From: Clostridia bacterium | Lineage (GTDB): Bacteria; Bacillota_A; Clostridia; Oscillospirales; Acutalibacteraceae | DNA: 12,618 nucleotides | Direction of reading: 5' to 3' | Assembly (NCBI GenBank): GCA_017390825.1 | Contig: JAFPAK010000045.1 | Span: 1 to 12,618, forward strand | Shown: positions 7,371 through 12,618 of the stretch, in pieces | How the letters are laid out: each line of letters begins with the position of its first letter | Position numbering within the stretch: position 1 is the stretch's first letter | Position numbers and translations under genes: made by a program | The notes under the pieces: generated by a model | The model's database searches: none | What the model was told of the DNA's origin: nothing | The model's input: only the letters and a program-made list of their open reading frames with translations

Positions 7371-8024
7371 CTATTTACAAAATACGTGGTTGCCGATAGT
7401 CACTATGACAGGACGGCTTCGTATCCAATTGCTTTTGGCGGTTTTGGGGTTGTAGTAGTATATTGCACCGCCGGAAGGATCCCATCCGTTTAGTGCATCG
7501 CGTGCCGCATTGTAGGCGCTGTCGTAAACCGGCTTATTTATTTGTCCATCGGTCATGCAGGTGAAGGCACCCTTCTGATAAACCACTCCCGCAATAGTAT
7601 CAGGGAACGAAGCATGGGAAACACGGTTGAGTATTACAGCCCCAACTGCAACCTGCCCTGTATATGTCTCGCCTCGTGCTTCTGCCGATATCACCCTTGC
7701 AAGGAGATTTAAGTCGGTACTGTTAGTGTTGCTGTTGCCGCCGGAAGAGATACCTATGGCAGCAAGGGTTTTCTTGCCGGCAATACCGTCGGCAGTAAGA
7801 CCGTTTTTCTTCTGAAATGCAATTACTGCTTTTTTGGTCTGTGAGCCGTATATGCCGTCAATATTACCGTCATAATAACCCCAGCTTTTGAGCCGTTTCT
7901 GAATTTTTATAACTTCGTCGCCGCGAGAACCATATTTGGATAGTGCAGCAGCATCGGTCACACATACCGACATCATACAGAGTATCAACATAAATGATAT
8001 TATTACTTTAATCACTTTTTTCAT
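7371..8024 (-). CDS. Secreted SleB-like cell wall hydrolase with peptidoglycan-binding domain
   Basis: A 217-residue secreted enzyme predicted to cleave peptidoglycan; SleB homologues act as lytic transglycosylases on spore cortex during germination. A signal peptide covers about residues 1-27 (KK start, hydrophobic core 6-22, TDAAA cleavage region). A PG_binding_1 domain follows at about 31-92 (GSRGDEVIKIQKRL, IDGIYGSQTKKAVIAFQ, GLTADGIAGKKT), then a Ser/Asn/Gly linker. The Hydrolase_2 domain fills 105-217, with LLARVISAEARGE carrying the probable catalytic Glu115, then VGAVILNRV, FTC and YYYNP. GAGGT precedes ATG 8024. It diverges from galE. SleB-type enzymes suggest a spore-former, but related vegetative autolysins exist, so I leave the symbol blank. 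Confidence 0.9.
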   Translation of the reverse strand: MKKVIKVIISFMLILCMMSVCVTDAAALSKYGSRGDEVIKIQKRLKSWGYYDGNIDGIYGSQTKKAVIAFQKKNGLTADGIAGKKTLAAIGISSGGNSNTNSTDLNLLARVISAEARGETYTGQVAVGAVILNRVSHASFPDTIAGVVYQKGAFTCMTDGQINKPVYDSAYNAARDALNGWDPSGGAIYYYNPKTAKSNWIRSRPVIVTIGNHVFCK

Positions 8025-8134
8025 TACTCTACCTCATTTGTAATATACTTATAATAAATTTTCCCCGATTTGCGTAGATTATTATCAGTAATACAAAATT
8101 GATGCAAAAAGCGATGATTTTTGGCTTAATTATG

Positions 8135-8163
8135 TTGACTTTGTTATAAAAATTGTCTATAAT
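8135..8163 (+). promoter_or_regulatory. Sigma-A promoter of galE
   Basis: TTGACT (8135-8140), a spacer of exactly 17 bases, and a perfect TATAAT (8158-8163). Transcription should begin near 8170, giving a leader of about 35 bases before the galE ATG. One mismatch to consensus in twelve bases or so suggests a strong constitutive promoter. Confidence 0.88.
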
Positions 8164-8204
8164 AAAATTTGCAATGTTAATATAAAGAAACGGGGTCTTT
8201 AGTA

Positions 8205-9197
8205 ATGAAAATTCTTGTGTCAGGAGGCGCAGGCTTTATCGGTTCTCACACATGTGTTGAGCTTATCAAGTCAGGCTATGAGGTAGTTGTTTTTGACAAT
8301 CTGTGCAACTCCAAAGAGGAGTCGATGGACTGTGTTGAAAAGATTACGGGCGTTCGTCCTGCATTCTACAAAACCGATATGCGAGATAAGGAAGGTCTCC
8401 GCAAGATTTTCACGGATCACAAAATTGATGCAGTTATTCATTTTGCAGGTCTTAAAGCAGTAGGCGAGTCGGTTGAAAAGCCTCTTGAGTATTATGATTG
8501 CAATATCGGCGGAACTCTTGCGCTTTTACAGGTAATGCGTGAGTTCGGCTGTAAGAAAATAGTATTCTCATCATCTGCAACTGTTTACGGTGTTCCAAAA
8601 ACTGTGCCGATAACTGAAGATTTTCCTCTTTCACACACAAATCCTTACGGTGCAACTAAGGTAATGATCGAGGATATTCTGCGTGACTTGTTTGTGGCTG
8701 ATGATGAGTTTTCAATCATGCTTCTTCGCTATTTCAATCCTATCGGCGCACATGAGAGCGGTCTTATCGGTGAAAGTCCAAATGGCATTCCAAATAATCT
8801 TATGCCCCGTATCATCCGTGTCGCAAAGGGTGAGGTAGATGCTATCACAGTGTTCGGTACTGATTATGATACGCCGGACGGTACAGGCGTGCGAGATTAT
8901 ATCCATGTTGTAGATCTTGCAATCGGTCATATCAAAGCCATTGAGCATCTTGATAAGCCCGGTGTATTTGCATACAATCTCGGAACTGGTTGCGGTTATT
9001 CGGTATTCGATCTCGTTAATACCTTTAGCCGTGTGAACGGCATCGAGATAAAGACTGAGATCTGTCCACGCAGACCCGGTGACGTAGCGGAGTGCTATGC
9101 TAATCCCGAAAAGGCTTATAAAGAGCTTGGCTGGAAGGCAGAGCTTGGTATTGAGGATATGTGCCGCAGTGCTTGGAACTTTGCTAAAGACAAATAA
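8205..9197 (+). CDS. galE: UDP-glucose 4-epimerase
   Basis: Interconverts UDP-glucose and UDP-galactose through an NAD-bound 4-keto intermediate. It serves the Leloir pathway and supplies UDP-galactose for envelope polysaccharides. The 330 residues match the family. Visible: the Rossmann motif GGAGFIGSHT near the N-terminus, IHFAGLKAVGES, the catalytic Ser124 in SSSATVYG, the YxxxK pair Tyr148 and Lys152 in YGATK, RYFNPIGAH, GTGVRDYIHVVDL and RRPGDVAECYA. The ribosome site is weak (GGGGT about 10 bases upstream). It is a single-gene transcript: it has its own promoter, and a terminator follows the stop. The deacetylase beyond runs the opposite way. Confidence 0.96.
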   Translation: MKILVSGGAGFIGSHTCVELIKSGYEVVVFDNLCNSKEESMDCVEKITGVRPAFYKTDMRDKEGLRKIFTDHKIDAVIHFAGLKAVGESVEKPLEYYDCNIGGTLALLQVMREFGCKKIVFSSSATVYGVPKTVPITEDFPLSHTNPYGATKVMIEDILRDLFVADDEFSIMLLRYFNPIGAHESGLIGESPNGIPNNLMPRIIRVAKGEVDAITVFGTDYDTPDGTGVRDYIHVVDLAIGHIKAIEHLDKPGVFAYNLGTGCGYSVFDLVNTFSRVNGIEIKTEICPRRPGDVAECYANPEKAYKELGWKAELGIEDMCRSAWNFAKDK

Positions 9198-9210
9198 TGA
9201 TAAAAACAGA

Positions 9211-9238
9211 TTACCCAAGTGTAAAAACACTTGGGTAA
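9211..9238. terminator. Bidirectional intrinsic terminator between galE and the deacetylase gene
   Basis: A perfect 11-bp inverted repeat, left arm ttacccaagtg (9211-9221), loop taaaaa, right arm 9228-9238, followed by a T run to 9243. The A-rich stretch on its left supplies the T run on the other strand. It lies 14 bases after the galE stop and 8 bases past the convergent deacetylase stop. Confidence 0.9.
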
Positions 9239-9245
9239 TTTTTAT

Positions 9246-9950
9246 CTAAAGCGTATTTAATAATACCTCTTTGTTTGTGCCGTAAAAAATATCTTTTCTG
9301 CCGCTTATGAGTTTGCAGAATTCCTCAAATTTTGCCCAGTCATTATGTATGTCAAATTCGTAAGCGTGACCCCATATGTAGAATATCTGCGGTCTTTGGG
9401 GGTTAAGATCAATAAATTGTTGCCCCAACCGGAACATTTCATCCCATTCACCGTGATGATATACGGTAGGATTAAACATGATCAGTTCATTTTGCAGATC
9501 AAAATTATGAGTCGAAGTAGTAGTGCGAGCATATTTTATTCCTGTATGATTTTTGATTAATGATACCACTCGTTCATCTGTTGCGTGTGTACCGAATGGA
9601 TATGCCATACCAACTACCTCATAGCCTGCATGTTCGGAAAGTGCCAGGCGGTCATACTCAACCTCTTTAATTATATCTTCATCGGAAAGCGTATTTAAAG
9701 CGGGATGAGTGAGAGTGTGAGCTGCTATCTCATGCCCCTTATATATCCTTGCTATTTCTTCTTTACGAGGCTTGACGTGCGCAACAGTAACATCCTCACG
9801 TAATAGCGATCCGGACTGTCCGAGCTTACCGGAATTTATATTGAAGGTACATTTCAGCTCATATTTATTTAAAATCTCTATAAGTCTTTGATCTTGTGTA
9901 ACACCGTCATCATAGCTGAATGTTATTGCTTTAAGCCTACCATTAAACAT
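9246..9950 (-). CDS. Polysaccharide deacetylase (NodB-homology, CE4-like)
   Basis: Predicted metal-dependent de-N-acetylase of 234 residues; the substrate is unknown. NodB motifs are present in order. Motif 1 is TFSYDDG (Asp14-Asp15: base and metal ligand). Motif 2 is HTLTHP (His78 and His82, metal ligands). YPFG (117-120) is at motif 3, and WGHAYEFD (193-200) supplies the late catalytic His195. The protein is almost entirely the catalytic domain. There is no signal peptide or membrane segment, unlike most peptidoglycan deacetylases, so it may act in the cytosol or leave by another route. GGAG lies 8 bases before ATG 9950; the in-frame TTG at 9956 is too close to that site. It has its own promoter and converges on galE. 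Confidence 0.88.
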   Translation of the reverse strand: MFNGRLKAITFSYDDGVTQDQRLIEILNKYELKCTFNINSGKLGQSGSLLREDVTVAHVKPRKEEIARIYKGHEIAAHTLTHPALNTLSDEDIIKEVEYDRLALSEHAGYEVVGMAYPFGTHATDERVVSLIKNHTGIKYARTTTSTHNFDLQNELIMFNPTVYHHGEWDEMFRLGQQFIDLNPQRPQIFYIWGHAYEFDIHNDWAKFEEFCKLISGRKDIFYGTNKEVLLNTL

Positions 9951-9979
9951 ATTCAATTCTCCGTCATTATTTTACGGTA

Positions 9980-10008
9980 ATTGTAGCATAAAAGAATATT
10001 AATTTCAA
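9980..10008 (-). promoter_or_regulatory. Extended -10 promoter of the deacetylase gene
   Basis: Minus strand: -35 TTGAAA (10008-10003), 17-base spacer, -10 TACAAT (9985-9980) with an extended TG one base upstream. The -35 box overlaps the TGA stop codon of the DUF4363 gene. Transcription should start near 9973, about 25 bases before the ATG. Confidence 0.75.
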
Positions 10009-10373
10009 CTGTTTATGCTCTCCATTGCAGACATATGGATAAGCTGGACTTTTGCAGTGTTGCTTTCAGCAAGATAAGCGCTTAGATCTCCGTATCGTGC
10101 AAGTGGACTAAGCTTAGATAGTGTAATACCAACCTCGGCCGTATCCGCATGAGATAAGAATATATTAAGCATTTTTTCAGCATCAGCCCATATTTTTTCG
10201 GCAGATGCGGCATATTTTGCAGCCTTCTCACTGTTGCCTTGTATCATCTCATATTCAGCCTTTTCGAGCATTTGCGTCACTTGGTTTGAATAGTTGCGTG
10301 CGCCTGACATTCCGCATATAATAATAGCAGCTATTATTCCCCCTAGTATTGGAACACATATAAGTCTTTTCAC
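10005..10373 (-). CDS. DUF4363-type membrane-anchored protein
   Basis: A 122-residue protein of unknown function. Residues 5-22 form one hydrophobic segment (VPILGGIIAAIIICGMS), probably an uncleaved membrane anchor. The rest is a soluble, helix-rich, Ala/Glu/Lys-rich domain likely on the outer face (EKAEYEMIQG, EKAAKYAASAEKIWADAE). Size, layout and its place directly behind a DUF421 gene agree with the DUF4363 family as I recall it from Clostridia. Translation starts at GTG 10373, only 3 bases after the DUF421 stop; the AAAGGAG ribosome site lies within the last codons of DUF421, so the two are translationally coupled. Assignment to DUF4363 rests partly on context. Confidence 0.75.
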   Translation of the reverse strand: MKRLICVPILGGIIAAIIICGMSGARNYSNQVTQMLEKAEYEMIQGNSEKAAKYAASAEKIWADAEKMLNIFLSHADTAEVGITLSKLSPLARYGDLSAYLAESNTAKVQLIHMSAMESINS

Positions 10374-10376
10374 AAG

Positions 10377-11048
10377 CTAAATCTCCTTTTTTATAACAAG
10401 GATTTTTTTATTTTTGTCTGATGTCATAAGAAACACATCCTTGATAGATAGGTTTTCTTCTTTTAACCGTGTAAAAATATCATCAGTTTTAAGACCGGAC
10501 ATTGTCAGCGTCTGTGGTTGAAGCTTGCCGTCTATTATAATTGCAAATGGAAAACCTGAATTCTTAACATTTACTGAAAGCTCCGAGGCAGTAGGCGGCG
10601 CAAACTCCTTTTTAGGCAGCACAGAAAGCTTGCCGCTTGTTTCCATTACAGCACATTCAACATTTTCAATTGCAAAACTACCGCTTTGGCGAAGTCCGTG
10701 TTGCAGATCTTCAATCGTTATACGAAGCCTCCTCATTGCTTTTTGATCGATCTTACCGTCGAGTATAACTATTGCAGCTGTGCCTGAAAAGAGCCGCTTG
10801 AAAAAAGGAAGCTTCATTTCAAGAGTAGAAAGCAGTATTTCAAGTATCACAAGGGTAAATATTGCAATAATTCCGTTGGTGACAGGTCGATTTAAGTCCT
10901 GCATAGGTATTGAGGCAAGTTCGGAGATAAGAATGGTTACTACCAGTTCGCTGGGCTGCAACTCACCGATCTGGCGTTTGCCCATAATACGCATACAAAG
11001 TATTACTACTATATATAAAACTGCTGTACGAACGAATGTAATAAGCAT
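10377..11048 (-). CDS. DUF421 membrane protein (YetF/YdfS family)
   Basis: A 223-residue inner-membrane protein of unknown biochemical function. Three membrane helices fill the N-terminal part (about 3-20, 33-48 and 58-78), with the family signature RIMGKRQIGELQPSELVVTILISELAS between the first two. The C-terminal part is the cytosolic DUF421 domain, with RRLRITIEDLQHGLRQSG and VLPKKEF recognisable. In B. subtilis, family members have been linked to the spore and cell membrane. The start is set by AAGGAG just before ATG 11048. The frame stays open a further 118 codons, but that stretch runs antisense to the divergent trmL region and has no family similarity. It forms a two-gene unit with the DUF4363 gene. 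Confidence 0.9.
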   Translation of the reverse strand: MLITFVRTAVLYIVVILCMRIMGKRQIGELQPSELVVTILISELASIPMQDLNRPVTNGIIAIFTLVILEILLSTLEMKLPFFKRLFSGTAAIVILDGKIDQKAMRRLRITIEDLQHGLRQSGSFAIENVECAVMETSGKLSVLPKKEFAPPTASELSVNVKNSGFPFAIIIDGKLQPQTLTMSGLKTDDIFTRLKEENLSIKDVFLMTSDKNKKILVIKKEI

Positions 11049-11116
11049 AATTTTCTCCTTATACATAAGATTTTTATTAGTATTCAAAAAAAGCCTTGTG
11101 TTATTCAAAATTTGTA

Positions 11117-11145
11117 TTGATTTTTTGGTGGTTTTGTTATAGAAT
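11117..11145 (+). promoter_or_regulatory. Probable promoter of the mini-ORF, trmL and trmB
   Basis: TTGATT (11117-11122), 17-base spacer, TAGAAT (11140-11145). Transcription would start near 11152, about 39 bases before the 40-codon ORF. It is the only good match in the 142-base gap between this unit and the divergent DUF421 gene. Confidence 0.55.
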
Positions 11146-11190
11146 GTTTTTGATAAAGTGCATAGAAAAACAAAGGAACAATTATACAAA

Positions 11191-11313
11191 ATGAACAAAG
11201 CGGTTATTTTTGATATGGATGGTACCGTTTGGGACGCATCAAAGCAGATCAAAGATTCATGGAATGTGGTTTTTATTACAAAAAATATTTTGCAATCCAA
11301 AGAGGTAAGATAA
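11191..11313 (+). pseudogene. HAD-phosphatase N-terminal remnant or leader mini-ORF
   Basis: A 40-codon frame opens with MNKAVIFDMDGTVWDASK, an excellent motif I of the HAD superfamily (nucleophile Asp8, acid/base Asp10), and goes on as QIKDSWNVV before a dozen unrelated-looking residues and TAA. A full HAD phosphatase has about 210-230 residues, so motifs II-IV and the cap are gone. This looks like a gene whose middle and end were deleted, leaving its head. It is not obviously dead as a reading unit: a promoter and an AGGA (11174-11177, a distant 13 bases upstream) precede it, and its last codons carry the trmL ribosome site, one base before the trmL ATG. It may therefore act as a short leader that couples translation to trmL. 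Confidence 0.65.
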
Positions 11314-11314
11314 T

Positions 11315-11821
11315 ATGGCAATGCTGAATATTGTACTTGTTGAGCCGGAAATACCGCAGAATGCAGGTAATATTGCACGCACCTGTGCTGCGACAGGCGC
11401 AAGGATGCATATTATCCGTCCTTGCGGCTTTGAGGTGGATGATAAAAAACTCAAACGAGCAGGGCTTGATTATTGGCACTATATGGACTTAACTTATTAT
11501 GACGGGCTTGATGATTTTTTCAAGAAAAATCCCGGAGAATATTTCTTTTTCACAACAAAAGGAAGAAATACTCATTCTGATGTGGAATATCCGGATAACT
11601 GCTATTTGTTTTTCGGGAAGGAAACAGCAGGGCTTCCCGAGGAGTTATTATATAATAATCCCCAGCGTTGTGTCCGTTTGCCGATGATGGGGGAGATACG
11701 CAGCCTTAATCTTTCTAATGCTGTTGCTATTGGCGTATACGAGGTGCTGCGTCAATGGAACTACCCAAGTCTTGAAAATTTTGGTCAGCTTACAAAGTAT
11801 AAGTGGGAAAACAATCTATGA
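11315..11821 (+). CDS. trmL: tRNA (cytidine/uridine-34 2'-O)-methyltransferase
   Basis: Methylates the 2'-hydroxyl of the wobble nucleotide of tRNA-Leu isoacceptors with S-adenosylmethionine, as known for E. coli TrmL. The 168-residue SPOUT protein shows all three knot motifs: VEPEIPQNAGNIARTC at the N-terminus, FGKETAGLPEEL in the middle, and IRSLNLSNAVAIGVYEVLRQ near the C-terminus. The ATG at 11315 is preferred over the one at 11321, because GAGG (11302-11305) is 9 bases before the first and 15 before the second. The ribosome site lies within the end of the upstream mini-ORF. The stop overlaps the start of trmB (ATGA), so the two tRNA methylases form one transcript. Confidence 0.95.
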   Translation: MAMLNIVLVEPEIPQNAGNIARTCAATGARMHIIRPCGFEVDDKKLKRAGLDYWHYMDLTYYDGLDDFFKKNPGEYFFFTTKGRNTHSDVEYPDNCYLFFGKETAGLPEELLYNNPQRCVRLPMMGEIRSLNLSNAVAIGVYEVLRQWNYPSLENFGQLTKYKWENNL

Positions 11822-12489
11822 GAATGCGAAGAAAAAAGAACATTGTAAAAAGAATTGAGGATTGCAGCCGATATCTTACCGTTATGTGCGAAAGCGAGAA
11901 GGACAGCCGTGTCGTTTCAACCGACAAGCTTATAGATTTCAATGAGTTTTTCGGTAACGGCAATCCCGTTGTGTTGGAGATAGGCTGCGGAAAAGGCGGC
12001 TTTGCCTGCGAACTGGCAAAACGTAACCCCGATATTAACGTGCTTGCAGTTGAAAAGAGCGATAATGTTATCGTTGCCGGATGCGAAAAAGCAAGAGAAG
12101 AAGGTTTACATAACATTAGATTTATTTGTAGCGGTGCAGAGTATCTTGAAAGATACATTAAGCCTTGTTCCATCAGCCGTTTATATCTTAACTTTTCCTG
12201 CCCGTATCCGAAGTCTAAATACGCAAATCATCGATTGACTGCAAAGAGATTTTTAAGTATTTATAAAAATCTTCTTATGGATGATGCTGAAATACATCAA
12301 AAAACCGATAACAAGGGCTTGTTCGAATTTTCAATTGAGCAGCTTTCAGATTTTGGATATACTATTAAAAATGTTTCATTAGATCTGCATAACAGCAATT
12401 TTGAAGGTAATATTATGACTGAATATGAAGCCCGTTTTACTGCTCTCGGTCAACCGATATACCGTCTTGAAGCATATATCAAAAACTGA
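11818..12489 (+). CDS. trmB: tRNA (guanine-N7-)-methyltransferase with altered catalytic motif
   Basis: Forms m7G46 in the variable loop of tRNAs using S-adenosylmethionine. The 223 residues match the family. VLEIGCGKGGFACELAKRNP is the SAM site, and AVEKSD and IRFICSGAEYL follow. KTDN (Asp164) and TEYE (Thr201, Glu204) occupy the positions of E. coli Asp180, Thr217 and Glu220 with identical spacing. The usual NFSDPWPK..RH block, however, reads NFSCPYPKSKY: the Asp equivalent to E. coli Asp144 is Cys128 and the His equivalent to His151 is Tyr135. The protein may be a lineage variant or have changed activity. ATG 11818 overlaps the trmL stop (ATGA); a further upstream GTG at 11803 lies inside trmL, and ATG 11824 is an alternative. 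Confidence 0.92.
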   Translation: MRMRRKKNIVKRIEDCSRYLTVMCESEKDSRVVSTDKLIDFNEFFGNGNPVVLEIGCGKGGFACELAKRNPDINVLAVEKSDNVIVAGCEKAREEGLHNIRFICSGAEYLERYIKPCSISRLYLNFSCPYPKSKYANHRLTAKRFLSIYKNLLMDDAEIHQKTDNKGLFEFSIEQLSDFGYTIKNVSLDLHNSNFEGNIMTEYEARFTALGQPIYRLEAYIKN

Positions 12490-12512
12490 AAAATATGAAA
12501 AGCCTTATATAC

Positions 12513-12548
12513 AAAAATCCCGACTTCATATGCGAAGTCGGGATTTTT
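12513..12548. terminator. Bidirectional intrinsic terminator after trmB
   Basis: A perfect 15-bp inverted repeat: left arm 12513-12527 (aaaaatcccgacttc), loop atatgc, right arm 12534-12548, ending in a T run. The A run on its left serves the opposite strand. Its last bases touch the stop codon of the convergent regulator gene at 12548. Confidence 0.93.
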
Positions 12549-12618
12549 TACTTTTCGGGAGGGACAAATTCTAACAAGTCCTCTATCTTACAGTCAAGAA
12601 CAGTACATATTCTAGCAA
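12548..12618 (-). CDS. XRE-family transcriptional regulator, C-terminal end only
   Basis: The minus strand is open from the right edge to TAA at 12550-12548 and gives 22 residues, ARICTVLDCKIEDLLEFVPP plus EK. The pattern IC..L.C...DLLE, followed by a short tail, is the usual C-terminus of small Cro/C1-type helix-turn-helix repressors of about 65-75 residues. About two thirds of the gene, including the DNA-binding helices, would lie beyond the window. It converges on trmB and shares the terminator. The fragment is short, so the family call is good but not certain. Confidence 0.7.
   Translation of the reverse strand, partial: ARICTVLDCKIEDLLEFVPPEK

Noticed and set aside
8025..8134. Promoter for the SleB-like gene
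   Set aside because: The minus strand is AT-rich with several partial boxes (for example TTGCAT with GATAAT at a 15-base spacing), but none is convincing. A sporulation sigma factor could be used; I could not identify one.
8712..9230. 172-codon minus-strand open frame
   Set aside because: Antisense to galE and running through its terminator; no motif.
10780..11142. 120-codon plus-strand open frame
   Set aside because: Antisense to the DUF421 membrane helices; composition is that of a shadow frame.
11049..11402. 118-codon N-terminal extension of the DUF421 frame
   Set aside because: The DUF421 family starts at the Met at 11048 with a good ribosome site. The extension is antisense to the mini-ORF and the trmL start and has no family similarity.
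11790..12173. 127-codon minus-strand open frame
   Set aside because: Antisense to trmB, with no family features.
1..12618. Defence system, prophage, CRISPR, transposon or biosynthetic cluster
   Set aside because: Every gene is a recognisable housekeeping or uncharacterised core-type family. No direct repeats, integrase, transposase or nuclease were seen.

Overview
The window looks like ordinary chromosome from a low-to-mid GC, Gram-positive Clostridia-type bacterium. My best guess is the Ruminococcaceae/Oscillospiraceae. The reasons are strong GGAGG-type ribosome sites, consensus sigma-A promoters with 17-base spacers, a SleB-like cell-wall/cortex hydrolase, a Firmicutes-type TmcAL, a DUF421/DUF4363 membrane pair and a COG2509 flavoprotein. 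The genus is an inference. I see no insertion sequence, phage gene, CRISPR array, rRNA or tRNA. No stretch longer than about 300 bases lacks a gene.

Left part (1-3668, plus strand): the 3' part of a nucleotide operon, with very tight spacing. It runs pyrE (5' truncated by the window), pyrB, pyrI, xpt and an NADP-dependent isocitrate dehydrogenase, and ends at a strong hairpin terminator. PyrB and PyrI are the catalytic and zinc-binding regulatory chains of aspartate transcarbamoylase. PyrE makes OMP, Xpt salvages xanthine, and IDH supplies NADPH and 2-oxoglutarate. The operon promoter and leader lie left of the window.

Middle (3670-8024, minus strand): a SleB-like secreted hydrolase. Downstream of it, from its own consensus promoter, come tmcAL (tRNA-Met wobble ac4C), a 64-residue DUF1858 CxxC protein, a large FAD-dependent oxidoreductase with an N-terminal four-cysteine motif, and a Cof-type HAD phosphatase. 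A 12-bp RNA hairpin, continuous only in the minus-strand transcript, sits in the one sizeable gap of this operon.

Right part: galE (plus strand) has a near-perfect promoter and a terminator that it shares with a convergent NodB-type deacetylase. On the minus strand the DUF421/DUF4363 pair lies upstream of the deacetylase. Diverging from DUF421, a promoter drives a 40-codon fragment that keeps only the start of a HAD phosphatase, followed at once by trmL and trmB (tRNA 2'-O- and m7G-methyltransferases, overlapping ATGA). A terminator separates trmB from the convergent 3' end of an XRE-type regulator that runs off the right edge.

I do not see a clear undescribed system. The best leads are the TrmB whose catalytic-motif Asp and His are replaced by Cys and Tyr, the HAD-headed mini-ORF in front of trmL, the DUF1858/four-Cys flavoprotein pair with its RNA hairpin, and xpt-icd inside a pyr operon.
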